6,957 bases of DNA from Phycisphaerae bacterium (GCA_018665385.1 JABJDN010000033.1:1-6957); one strand, 5' to 3'. Shown: positions 1 through 6,308, numbered from the stretch's first letter. Notes: a model not told the origin generated them from the letters alone. Made by a program: numbers and translations.

Positions 1-324
1 AAAGTCTATAAAGAAGACGCGATTTGGAAGTGCGATGCAAAACACGTACTTCTTAATGAGGTTACTGGGATTGATGAACCAAGGGCAATCATTTCAGACG
101 GCAACGCGCCACGACTCATTGCAGAAGCCGCACAAACTACCAGCACCCCTCTCTATACAATAACTCCAAGAGCAAGCCATCTTATACATATAGCCAAGCA
201 ATTATATGTATCTGGCGTGCACACAAGCGCCGAAAAACTGCGACCCCTCTATCCAAGAGAACCAGAGGCTGTGCGGTTGTGGAACGCGAAAAAATCACCC
301 ACAACCCCCAAACAACCAAAGTAA
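1..324 (+). CDS. tsaB: TsaB, tRNA threonylcarbamoyladenosine biosynthesis protein, C-terminal part (5' end outside window)
   Basis: The reading frame is open from the first base to a TAA at 322-324, giving 107 residues with no start codon, so the N-terminal half lies outside the window. The segment looks like the second ASKHA lobe of TsaB (YeaZ family). It has a stretch with ISDGNAPRLI, then a PRASHLIHIA helix region, and ends with the family's closing signature, here LRPLYPREPEAVRLW. A basic, proline-rich tail (KKSPTTPKQPK) follows. TsaB is the non-catalytic scaffold that dimerises with TsaD and works with TsaE to attach threonylcarbamoyl to A37 of ANN-decoding tRNAs in the cytoplasm. The visible part cannot show the TsaD interface. 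The next gene starts 199 bases downstream, so it is probably separately transcribed. The identification rests mainly on the C-terminal signature and the fold-length match (TsaB proteins are usually about 220-240 residues). Confidence 0.8.
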   Translation, partial: KVYKEDAIWKCDAKHVLLNEVTGIDEPRAIISDGNAPRLIAEAAQTTSTPLYTITPRASHLIHIAKQLYVSGVHTSAEKLRPLYPREPEAVRLWNAKKSPTTPKQPK

Positions 325-390
325 CGCGAAGATGTCTGGTCCGATAAAACACCACTGCGTATATTGCGGGCTATAAATCACTGTGTAACT

Positions 391-403
391 GGTAATTATT
401 ACC
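391..403. repeat. Perfect 13-bp palindrome, candidate operator
   Basis: GGTAATTATTACC is two perfect 6-base arms around a single T. It lies in the gene-free stretch between tsaB and the helix-turn-helix gene, 121 bases before that gene's ATG and two bases before a second inverted repeat. Odd-centred dyads of this size are typical of sites for dimeric regulators. No regulator is identified, and the function is inference from symmetry and position. Confidence 0.4.
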
Positions 404-405
404 CA

Positions 406-428
406 AACTTACACACGCGTGTGAAGTT
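406..428. promoter_or_regulatory. 23-bp near-perfect inverted repeat upstream of the HTH gene, candidate operator
   Basis: A perfect 12-bp palindrome, CACACGCGTGTG (412-423), is flanked by AACTT (406-410) and AAGTT (424-428), which are themselves reverse complements. The only break is one extra A at 411. There is no T-run after it, so it does not look like an intrinsic terminator for tsaB. It sits 95 bases before the ATG of a DNA-binding protein gene, which makes an operator, possibly an autoregulatory one, the simplest reading. That role is inference. Confidence 0.45.
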
Positions 429-456
429 GCATAGTTTTGGAGACGAAGTGTGGGTC

Positions 457-499
457 TGGGCAGTGTGGGAAAGCTAAATGCAACCCACCGCCACTCCCA
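457..499 (+). promoter_or_regulatory. Possible leader hairpin before the HTH gene's ribosome binding site
   Basis: Two GTGGG copies (450-454, 465-469) face two CCCAC copies (484-488, 496-500). The best nested pairing I can draw by hand has three parts: 465-469 with 484-488, 462-464 with 493-495, and 457-460 with 496-499. This gives 12 pairs with a one-base and a four-base bulge and a 14-base A-rich loop. It ends seven bases before the AGAAAGG ribosome binding site. Alternative pairings among the duplicate arms are possible, including a pseudoknot-like one. It is not known to be transcribed or regulatory. Confidence 0.25.
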
Positions 500-506
500 C
501 TAAGCC

Positions 507-513
507 AGAAAGG
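507..513 (+). promoter_or_regulatory. Ribosome binding site that fixes the HTH gene start
   Basis: AGAAAGG lies 10 bases before ATG 524. It is complementary to the outer part of the usual 16S 3' tail (CCTCCTTTCT) rather than to the core GGAGG. The next gene has AGAAAGA nine bases before its ATG (1094-1100), and the small membrane gene has GAAAGA nine bases before ATG 6059, so this offset form recurs in the window. It favours ATG 524 over the in-frame TTG at 437. Confidence 0.6.
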
Positions 514-523
514 TCCCATTGCT

Positions 524-1072
524 ATGACAAACAAACCAAACAACAAACAAGTATTTACTACTGGCGAAGCCGCAAAGATATGCAGTGTTTCGCAACAAAC
601 AATAATCCGCTGTTTCGATAGTGGGCGACTACAGGGGTTTAAAGTTCCCGGATCTCGATTCCGAAGAATCCCACGAGCAGAGCTTGTTAGGTTTATGCAA
701 CAAAACAATATGGACTTGGCCGAACTTGGCCCTTCAATGCTTCAAGTATTAGTCATTGGTTTAAGCGCAGCAGAAACAGACTCTATTATTCAAACACATG
801 CGTCGGGGCACAACGTAAAAATTCACCACGCAAACGATGCATGGGAAGCCGGCTTTAAAGCAAAAGAATATTCACCAGAACTAATCTTACTTAGCACCGC
901 AGTGCAAGGTGTTCAAAAAAGTTCTATTCGATCGACTCTGGTCACACAAAGCGGCATCGAGCCAATGGTTGTGATTGTAGAAAAATCCAACACAAACATA
1001 CATGCGCCCGCACAAAATATCGGACAACAAGAAATTATCAAACAAGCGGTACTAGAGCTGCTTTCAGCGTAA
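524..1072 (+). CDS. Excisionase/BldC-type helix-turn-helix protein with degenerate receiver-like domain
   Basis: The product has 182 residues and is a predicted cytoplasmic DNA-binding regulator. Residues 9-60 are a MerR/excisionase-type winged helix-turn-helix: TTGEAAKICSVSQQTI is the recognition part, then a wing with KVPGSRFRRIP, then a helix ending near M63. From memory this block closely resembles a planctomycetal family that carries a standard response-regulator receiver behind it. Residues 73-181 fit that receiver's strand/helix order (VLVIG; HHANDAWEAGFKAKEYSPELILLS; MVVIVE), but the chemistry is gone. The acidic pair after strand 1 reads G79-L80-S81, the phospho-acceptor position after strand 3 is S124, and no signature lysine is visible after strand 5. 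ATG 524 is chosen because AGAAAGG lies 10 bases upstream and the domain begins nine codons later; the 29-residue extension from TTG 437 looks like leader sequence. The gene lies 37 bases before the GAF gene, probably in one operon. Target sites are unknown; the inverted repeat at 406-428 is a candidate. Confidence 0.85.
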   Translation: MTNKPNNKQVFTTGEAAKICSVSQQTIIRCFDSGRLQGFKVPGSRFRRIPRAELVRFMQQNNMDLAELGPSMLQVLVIGLSAAETDSIIQTHASGHNVKIHHANDAWEAGFKAKEYSPELILLSTAVQGVQKSSIRSTLVTQSGIEPMVVIVEKSNTNIHAPAQNIGQQEIIKQAVLELLSA

Positions 1073-1109
1073 CAACGCAACACGGAATTGGACAGAAAGA
1101 CCCTAATTT

Positions 1110-2204
1110 ATGAAAAACACAAAACACAACACGAGCGATATAACGAAGGTTGCCACAGCAAAAATACATGTATTACTGTTTGGCACTGAAGCTAAATCCA
1201 TAGAATCGCTTCGCGCAACACTTGAGGTAGCGGGCCACACAGTTACACACGAAAAAACCGCACTTGGTGTGGAAAAATCGCTGTGCACTAATGAGTTTGA
1301 AGCCATCTTTGTATCAACCGATTCAAAATCTGGCGTAATCGCAGAATTGTTCGAGACACTGTCGTTGATTAAGCCAAATTTAATTGTTGCTGGTTTTGCA
1401 ACAAACCCAACACCTGATGATGTAATCCAATTCGTAAGATGTGGAGGGTGTGATTTCTTTTCGTTTCCAGAGGAATACAATTTTGTGAACTGCCGACTTC
1501 AGCTTCTCATTCAAAAGCAAAAGATAGATACACAAGCTCAACGCAAAGCATCAAGCGCACAGCAGGTGATTGAACAAATAGAAGAAGAAAACGATGCTCT
1601 AAGCAAAGAACTTGCAAACAATTACTGCGAAACCGAAAAGAAGATTCAACAAGTAGCGATGGGCGCAGAGTTCCAAACCTTGGTAAGCCAGGAGCTAGAG
1701 GTGGAATCAATGCTTCGCACCGCCCTTGGCTATATGCTTACGAGAGTTGGCGCGACGAACGCAGCTGTGTACCTTCGAGAAGGAACATCAGATTGGGGAA
1801 TTGGCGCATATATCAATTACGACCGACAACCAGAGCATTTTCAATCTTTAATTGATGTATTAGGCCCTGCGGTTTGCCACACTGTTGGGTCTAACGATGA
1901 AATCCAACTCTATAAAAATGGCGGCGTTTTTGCTGACCAATACGGCTTAGACCGCGTCGATTTTTCCGGTAGTGAGGTTGTAACATGCAGTTGTTACTCA
2001 GGGAAAAAGTGTATGGCTGTTGTAACCCTGTTCCGAGACGAGTCACGATCGTTTGATGCTGATTGTATTGACACCATCGATACTCTTCGGGCTATTTTTG
2101 GACAACAACTCGGAACTATTCTAAAAATCCATCAACGGGCAGAAACGCAATGGCCGAGTGAATCATATGGTGATGATGACTGGTCAATTGACACAGCCGC
2201 GTAA
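1110..2204 (+). CDS. Degenerate receiver / coiled-coil / GAF-like regulatory protein
   Basis: The product has 364 residues, with no signal peptide or membrane segment, so it is probably cytoplasmic. Residues 18-136 follow receiver order (KIHVLLFG; NEFEAIFVST; NLIVAGFA; GGCDFFSFPEEY), but the key positions are lost. G25-T26-E27 stand where an acidic pair is usual, S69 replaces the phospho-acceptor Asp, G95 or A94 replaces the Thr/Ser, and F119 replaces the Lys before the conserved Pro. Residues 140-182 are a Gln/Glu/Lys-rich coiled coil. Residues 186-343 look like a GAF-type sensor domain, opening with AEFQTLVSQELEVESMLRTAL. An acidic tail (YGDDDW) ends the chain. Ten cysteines are present, including C111/C114 (CGGC) and C293/C295/C301. 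I recall similar receiver-coiled-coil-GAF proteins in Phycisphaerae, but none with a known function. ATG 1110 has AGAAAGA nine bases upstream. It probably shares a transcript with the preceding HTH gene. No output domain (kinase, GGDEF, HTH) is visible, so it may act by binding its partner. Confidence 0.8.
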   Translation: MKNTKHNTSDITKVATAKIHVLLFGTEAKSIESLRATLEVAGHTVTHEKTALGVEKSLCTNEFEAIFVSTDSKSGVIAELFETLSLIKPNLIVAGFATNPTPDDVIQFVRCGGCDFFSFPEEYNFVNCRLQLLIQKQKIDTQAQRKASSAQQVIEQIEEENDALSKELANNYCETEKKIQQVAMGAEFQTLVSQELEVESMLRTALGYMLTRVGATNAAVYLREGTSDWGIGAYINYDRQPEHFQSLIDVLGPAVCHTVGSNDEIQLYKNGGVFADQYGLDRVDFSGSEVVTCSCYSGKKCMAVVTLFRDESRSFDADCIDTIDTLRAIFGQQLGTILKIHQRAETQWPSESYGDDDWSIDTAA

Positions 2205-2206
2205 CA

Positions 2207-5200
2207 CTAAACCGATTGCCCGGAAATTATGCGAATATTATGTTCGCCAATAACTTCGCTAATCTGTTGTACAAGCTTAGATTCAATAACAACTCGCTTT
2301 TGACTACGAATAGTGGTTGTGTGCTCACCAGAAATCACATGAACCACCACCTCTGCTGGCGTTGCGCCACTTGAGGTCTTTGCTGCACCTGCTTGTTTAA
2401 TTAACCCTGAAACAAACTCCATTTGTCCCTTTGTTGCACCGTTTGACTCAGCTTTGTGAAAAGTAAATTCAATTCGTTTTGCTAGATATAAAGGGGCATC
2501 GTTTAGGGTTGTAATCCTATCTACTATTATCTGTAACTCGCCCCTCGAGCGATCGGGCTTACCCTCAACCAAAACGATGGCGTCTTGCTGTAGAAGAGCC
2601 GCGTATTTTTGGTAAGCGTTTGAGAATATAACACACTCAACCTTTCCAACACGGTCTTGCAGACTAAGGATTGCCATTTTTTGACCAGCGCTTTTGCCAC
2701 TTCTAACAACTACTATTCGCACGCCTGTAAGCACCCCCCCAACAACAATTCGTCGACCATCTTTGCTTGTTTGAAGAGAAAGCACGCTATCGGTGCACCA
2801 GGCCTCCAAAGCTTCTCCGCATTCATCAAGCGGATGTCCAGAAACATGAATTCCAAGCACCTCTTTTTCTTGTTCAAGCGCCTGGCTTTTAGTCCATGGT
2901 TTTACCTTAGGTAACTCATCTAACTGTTCAACACTTTCTGCTGCCTCGGTTTGCTCACTAACACCAAACAGACCCCCTTGACCAGATTCTTTGTCTTTTA
3001 CCGCGGAGGCACCAATGGAAATAGCCTTGTCCAAAACCGCCAGAAGCGATGCCCTAGACTCAACGCCATGAATAGAATCAAAAGCACCACCACGAATCAG
3101 CGACTCAATGGTCGCCCGGTTTGCTGATTTGCCACTAACACGTGAACAAAAATCAAAGATAGATTTGTAATCGCCTGAATCGTTGCGCTCGCTTACTATT
3201 GCCTCAACAGCAGTATTTCCAGCGCCCTTCACGGCACCTAAACCGAAACGAATTTGACCGCAAAGGTTTGATCGTTCCTCATCTTCATTATAAGAAACAG
3301 AAAACAATGCATCCGACTGGTTAATATCAGGAGAGCCGACCTCGATACCCACATGCTTATTTGCCGATGTGTGATCTGGAAACATTGTTCGTTTGCAATC
3401 GGCAATGTACGGCGCCCAATCCTCAGTCTTTTTAGCCGCGCTCTCAAACGTGAGCACCGAGGCCATATATTGGACAGGGAAATAGGTTTTTAAATACGCT
3501 GTTTGGTACGCAATAATCGAATACCCGGTGGAGTGGCTTTTGTTAAACCCATACCCAGCAAACTTTAGAATCAAATCAAACAGTTCATCAGCCAACTTTT
3601 TGTTTAACCCCTTTTCAACAGCACCGTTAACAAATTTTGGTCTGTTCGCATTGATAACCTTATGTTTCTTTTTTCCAATAGCCTTAATCAATGTGTATGC
3701 ATCTCGTAGTGGGATATCACCTAGCGTATGCACAATTTGCATAACCTGTTCCTGGTACACCATAATGCCATAGGTTTCTTCGGTGAACCTATCCACAATA
3801 TCGTGAATTACAGGAACCACTTCTTCACCATTTTTACGACTGCAGAAGACCTCAATTAGTTCCATTGGCCCTGGCCGGAAGAGAGCATTTGCCGCAATTA
3901 AATCTTCGAGTTTTGCAGGCTTCATTGTTTTTAATAAGCGCCGCATGCCACCTGATTCAAACTGGAATACCCCTGCAGTATCGCCGCGACGGAATAAATC
4001 TAACACCCTGCTGTCTTCTAGGTTTATTCGCTCAAGATCAAGTGGATGCGAATCAGTCTTTTTGTTTTTTCCAACAGCGTCCCATATAACATCATCATGC
4101 AAACTCTGCCGAACTAATTCTTTGCACAACTCAATTGTAGAGAGGGTACGAAGACCCAAAAAATCCATTTTTAACAACCCGATTTTTTCGCAAGTTGGAC
4201 CATCCCATTGTGTTACTGTTTCATTGTTGCCACTAGCCCTACAAAGAGGAACAATGTTTTCAAGGGGTTCTGTAGCAATAACAACACCCGCCGCATGAAC
4301 ACCAACATGGCGAGCATGATTTTCAAGGGCCATAGCTGTATCCACAACTGTTTTCACTTCGCGAGAGTCGTCGTACGCTTTTTGGAACTCTTCGTTTTTC
4401 TTTAATGCGTTTTCAATACTAATGTTGAGCTCAGGTGGAATCATGTTTGCTAATCGTTGTCCATCACCCGGCGCTAACCCGTGCACGCGTGCTACATCTT
4501 TAATTGCAGCACGAGCCTTTAGCCGACCAAAGGTGATAATTTGTGCAACGTGTCCATATTTTTTACGTACGAAATCAATCACCCTGCTGCGGCCATCTTG
4601 GCAAATATCAATATCAATATCGGGATATTCAGACCTGTCTGGGTCTGTAAAGCGTTCAAACAACAACCCATACTTAACAGGGCAGGCGTTTGATAAACCA
4701 AGCACATATCCAACCATAGTCCCAACACCAGATCCGCGCGCATTCGCTGGAATATTGTTCTGCCTTGCCCAATCTACAAAGTCCCAAACAATTAAAAAAT
4801 ACGCACTAATATTTTTGTCAGAAAGAATACGTAACTCGCGTTCTAGACGAGCGCGAATTTCATCTGTAATACCCTCAACACCGTATCGCCAAACTAGACC
4901 CGCTTCACACAAATTCAATAACGCCAGGTCGCAATCTTTTTTCAATTCTTCTTCGCTTACATCTGTATCGACCTGCGAGTCATATGGGTGCAAAGTAAAA
5001 CGCTGGCACTGTTCCTTAAACCACTTTGTAGGATCACCTTTTTTGAACGGTGTAATTTTATCTGGACCGGTGACACGCACCACTGGCGCATGACTTTTGG
5101 TTAGATCAAAAGTAACATCGCAACGGTCTGCAATTTTTGCGCTGTTTTCTACTGCGTCTGGAAGGTCTTTAAATAACCCTAGCATCTGTTCAGGCGATTT

Positions 5201-5989
5201 AACGTAAAGATCCTTCGGGTAGTGGAGTCGCTCTGTTTCAAGCTTTTGTTTTTGCATCGAGATGCAACACAACGTATCGTGTGCATCCCAATCTTCTTCA
5301 CCTAAAAAGTGAGCGTCGTTGTCACACACAATTGGAATCTGTAATTCACGAGCAAGTTTTACAAGGTGTGGATTAATCGCCATTTGCTCTTGAACTTCAT
5401 GTCGCTGCAACTCTATATAAAACCGAGGCTCACCATTTTCATTCGGAGCAAATGTTTTTGCGTGCCACAAAGCCTCTTGTTTAGCTAGCTCCCAGCAACC
5501 CTCGTCTCCGCTTTCAACATAATTGCACAAGTGGTATGCAATAGAACTTCCAAGGTGGCCATTGATAGCAATCAACCCATCCGACCATTTTTCAAGTGTT
5601 TCATGATCCATTCTTGGCTTGTAATAAAAACCGTTTAAGAACGAGTCTGAACTTAGTTTTACAATGTTGTTCCAGCCCGTGTTATTTTCTGCTAACAACA
5701 CAAGGTGAAAACCACGATCACGAATGCCTGTTGGTTTTCTTTCGGTTCTGTCGCCGATTGCCACGTACGCCTCAATACCTAGAATTGGTTTCACGTTTGC
5801 TTCAATCGCTTTTGTATAAAACTCAAAAGCTCCATACAAGTTGCCGTGGTCAGTAACCGCAACCGAATTCATCCCCAAATCTTTTACTCGCTGCAACAGA
5901 TCGCTAATTTTATTACCACCATCTAAGAGTGAATATTCACTGTGTAGATGAAGGTGGACAAACGAGTTTTTTGCTGTTTTTGTGCTCAA
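2207..5989 (-). CDS. dnaE: DNA polymerase III subunit alpha (DnaE1 type)
   Basis: The product has 1260 residues and is the complete replicative polymerase catalytic subunit, acting at the fork with the sliding clamp. Domains in order: PHP (about 10-300) opening HLHLHSEYSLLDGG, with TDHGNLYG at 46-53; palm with ARGSGVGTM (417-425) and PDIDID (456-461); GVHAAGVVIA (563-572); KMDFLGLRTL (607-616); FNKSHSTGYS (815-824); helix-hairpin-helix part with ESLIRGGAFD; clamp-binding motif QGGLF (1004-1008); SGHPLDE; OB fold (about 1080-1162, GGVLTGVRIV onward); C-terminal domain to 1260. The catalytic aspartates D457, D459 and D609 correspond to E. coli D401, D403 and D555. The PHP metal ligands also look intact, unlike in E. 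coli. The protein is about 100 residues longer than E. coli DnaE; part of the excess is a segment near 305-350 before the palm. The start is TTG 5989: AAGGA lies seven bases upstream, an in-frame TAA lies eight codons upstream, and the next Met is residue 40, inside the PHP domain. The gene converges on the GAF gene and diverges from the small membrane gene. Confidence 0.97.
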   Translation of the reverse strand: MSTKTAKNSFVHLHLHSEYSLLDGGNKISDLLQRVKDLGMNSVAVTDHGNLYGAFEFYTKAIEANVKPILGIEAYVAIGDRTERKPTGIRDRGFHLVLLAENNTGWNNIVKLSSDSFLNGFYYKPRMDHETLEKWSDGLIAINGHLGSSIAYHLCNYVESGDEGCWELAKQEALWHAKTFAPNENGEPRFYIELQRHEVQEQMAINPHLVKLARELQIPIVCDNDAHFLGEEDWDAHDTLCCISMQKQKLETERLHYPKDLYVKSPEQMLGLFKDLPDAVENSAKIADRCDVTFDLTKSHAPVVRVTGPDKITPFKKGDPTKWFKEQCQRFTLHPYDSQVDTDVSEEELKKDCDLALLNLCEAGLVWRYGVEGITDEIRARLERELRILSDKNISAYFLIVWDFVDWARQNNIPANARGSGVGTMVGYVLGLSNACPVKYGLLFERFTDPDRSEYPDIDIDICQDGRSRVIDFVRKKYGHVAQIITFGRLKARAAIKDVARVHGLAPGDGQRLANMIPPELNISIENALKKNEEFQKAYDDSREVKTVVDTAMALENHARHVGVHAAGVVIATEPLENIVPLCRASGNNETVTQWDGPTCEKIGLLKMDFLGLRTLSTIELCKELVRQSLHDDVIWDAVGKNKKTDSHPLDLERINLEDSRVLDLFRRGDTAGVFQFESGGMRRLLKTMKPAKLEDLIAANALFRPGPMELIEVFCSRKNGEEVVPVIHDIVDRFTEETYGIMVYQEQVMQIVHTLGDIPLRDAYTLIKAIGKKKHKVINANRPKFVNGAVEKGLNKKLADELFDLILKFAGYGFNKSHSTGYSIIAYQTAYLKTYFPVQYMASVLTFESAAKKTEDWAPYIADCKRTMFPDHTSANKHVGIEVGSPDINQSDALFSVSYNEDEERSNLCGQIRFGLGAVKGAGNTAVEAIVSERNDSGDYKSIFDFCSRVSGKSANRATIESLIRGGAFDSIHGVESRASLLAVLDKAISIGASAVKDKESGQGGLFGVSEQTEAAESVEQLDELPKVKPWTKSQALEQEKEVLGIHVSGHPLDECGEALEAWCTDSVLSLQTSKDGRRIVVGGVLTGVRIVVVRSGKSAGQKMAILSLQDRVGKVECVIFSNAYQKYAALLQQDAIVLVEGKPDRSRGELQIIVDRITTLNDAPLYLAKRIEFTFHKAESNGATKGQMEFVSGLIKQAGAAKTSSGATPAEVVVHVISGEHTTTIRSQKRVVIESKLVQQISEVIGEHNIRIISGQSV

Positions 5990-6001
5990 TAGTGCATCCT
6001 T
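5986..6001 (-). promoter_or_regulatory. dnaE translation start region: AAGGA, TTG start and overlapping three-codon frame
   Basis: Read on the minus strand, AAGGA (6001-5997) is followed after seven bases by the dnaE start TTG (5989-5987). The last A of AAGGA also begins ATG CAC TAT TGA (5997-5986), a Met-His-Tyr frame whose stop overlaps the dnaE start codon. AAGGA abuts that ATG too closely to serve it well, while its spacing to TTG is good. The TTG start is therefore well supported. A regulatory role for the tiny frame is speculation. Confidence 0.6.
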
Positions 6002-6058
6002 GCGGTTCGCTTATGATACCACCCCCCGTATTGGGGATATGATGAAAGAAATATTGTG
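5990..6058. promoter_or_regulatory. Divergent intergenic region between dnaE and the small membrane gene
   Basis: These 69 bases must hold the promoters for both divergent genes, unless these lie inside coding sequence. TATGAT occurs twice on the plus strand (6012-6017 and 6038-6043), resembling a -10 hexamer, and TATCAT (6018-6013) is the minus-strand equivalent, about 24 bases before dnaE. Between the two copies lies a small CCCC-GTATT-GGGG inverted repeat (6024-6036). No convincing -35 hexamer is visible for either direction, so exact promoters are not called. Confidence 0.3.
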
Positions 6059-6298
6059 ATGCAACAATTTCAACTAAAGTCAGTTACCCCAACAACAGCG
6101 CCCGGAAAAATCGCCGCTCTGGTCTTTGCAATTGTCTTTTTCTTGCCTATTTTAGCACTCGCGCTTATTGCTGTCCTGGTTGCTCTTGTCGTGTTTTCCC
6201 TGTTGTTTTGCGTTGGATTTGTGAAAATCAAATTGCAATCAATCACAAACAGGTCTCGTGATAATGAAGGAAGAAAGAACGTAAAAGTTAGAAAGTAA
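6059..6298 (+). CDS. Small membrane protein of unknown function
   Basis: The product has 79 residues. It has a polar N-terminus (1-17), an uninterrupted hydrophobic stretch at 18-55 (long enough for one extended helix or a tight two-helix hairpin, with P30 as a possible turn), and a strongly basic tail (56-79, nine Lys/Arg against two acidic residues). By the positive-inside rule the tail is likely cytoplasmic. ATG 6059 is preferred over GTG 6056 because GAAAGA at 6044-6049 is nine bases upstream of the ATG. The gene fills the space between dnaE (divergent) and the aminotransferase (convergent, six bases between stops), which fits a real gene, but I do not recognise a family. Alternatively it could be a chance frame. 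No function is assigned. Confidence 0.6.
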   Translation: MQQFQLKSVTPTTAPGKIAALVFAIVFFLPILALALIAVLVALVVFSLLFCVGFVKIKLQSITNRSRDNEGRKNVKVRK

Positions 6299-6308
6299 AG
6301 ACCTTTAC
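6295..6308. repeat. Inverted repeat carrying both convergent stop codons
   Basis: GTAAAG-AC-CTTTAC has perfect six-base arms. The left arm contains the TAA stop of the small membrane gene (6296-6298), and the right arm contains the TAA stop of the aminotransferase on the other strand (6307-6305). A competing AGACC/GGTCT pair (6299-6303 with 6311-6315, seven-base loop) overlaps it. Neither has a T-run on either side, so neither is called a terminator. Confidence 0.4.

Noticed and set aside
372..377. TATAAA as a -10 promoter element for the HTH operon
   Set aside because: There is no recognisable -35 hexamer at suitable spacing, and a TATAAA alone in AT-leaning DNA is weak evidence.
437..523. 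Upstream extension of the HTH protein from an in-frame TTG
   Set aside because: ATG 524 has AGAAAGG at good spacing and starts close to the domain. The extra 29 residues are Cys/Pro-rich, overlap the possible hairpin, and look like untranslated leader.
2231..2247. GCGAA/TTCGC hairpin as a terminator for the GAF gene or dnaE
   Set aside because: The stem is only five pairs and lies inside the dnaE coding end, and there is no T-run after it on the plus strand. On the minus strand it would precede the dnaE stop.
4422..5093. Long plus-strand open frame (223 codons) opposite dnaE
   Set aside because: It lies wholly within the strongly supported dnaE coding region, including the conserved palm motifs, and its translation shows no recognisable domain. 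It is a codon-bias shadow.
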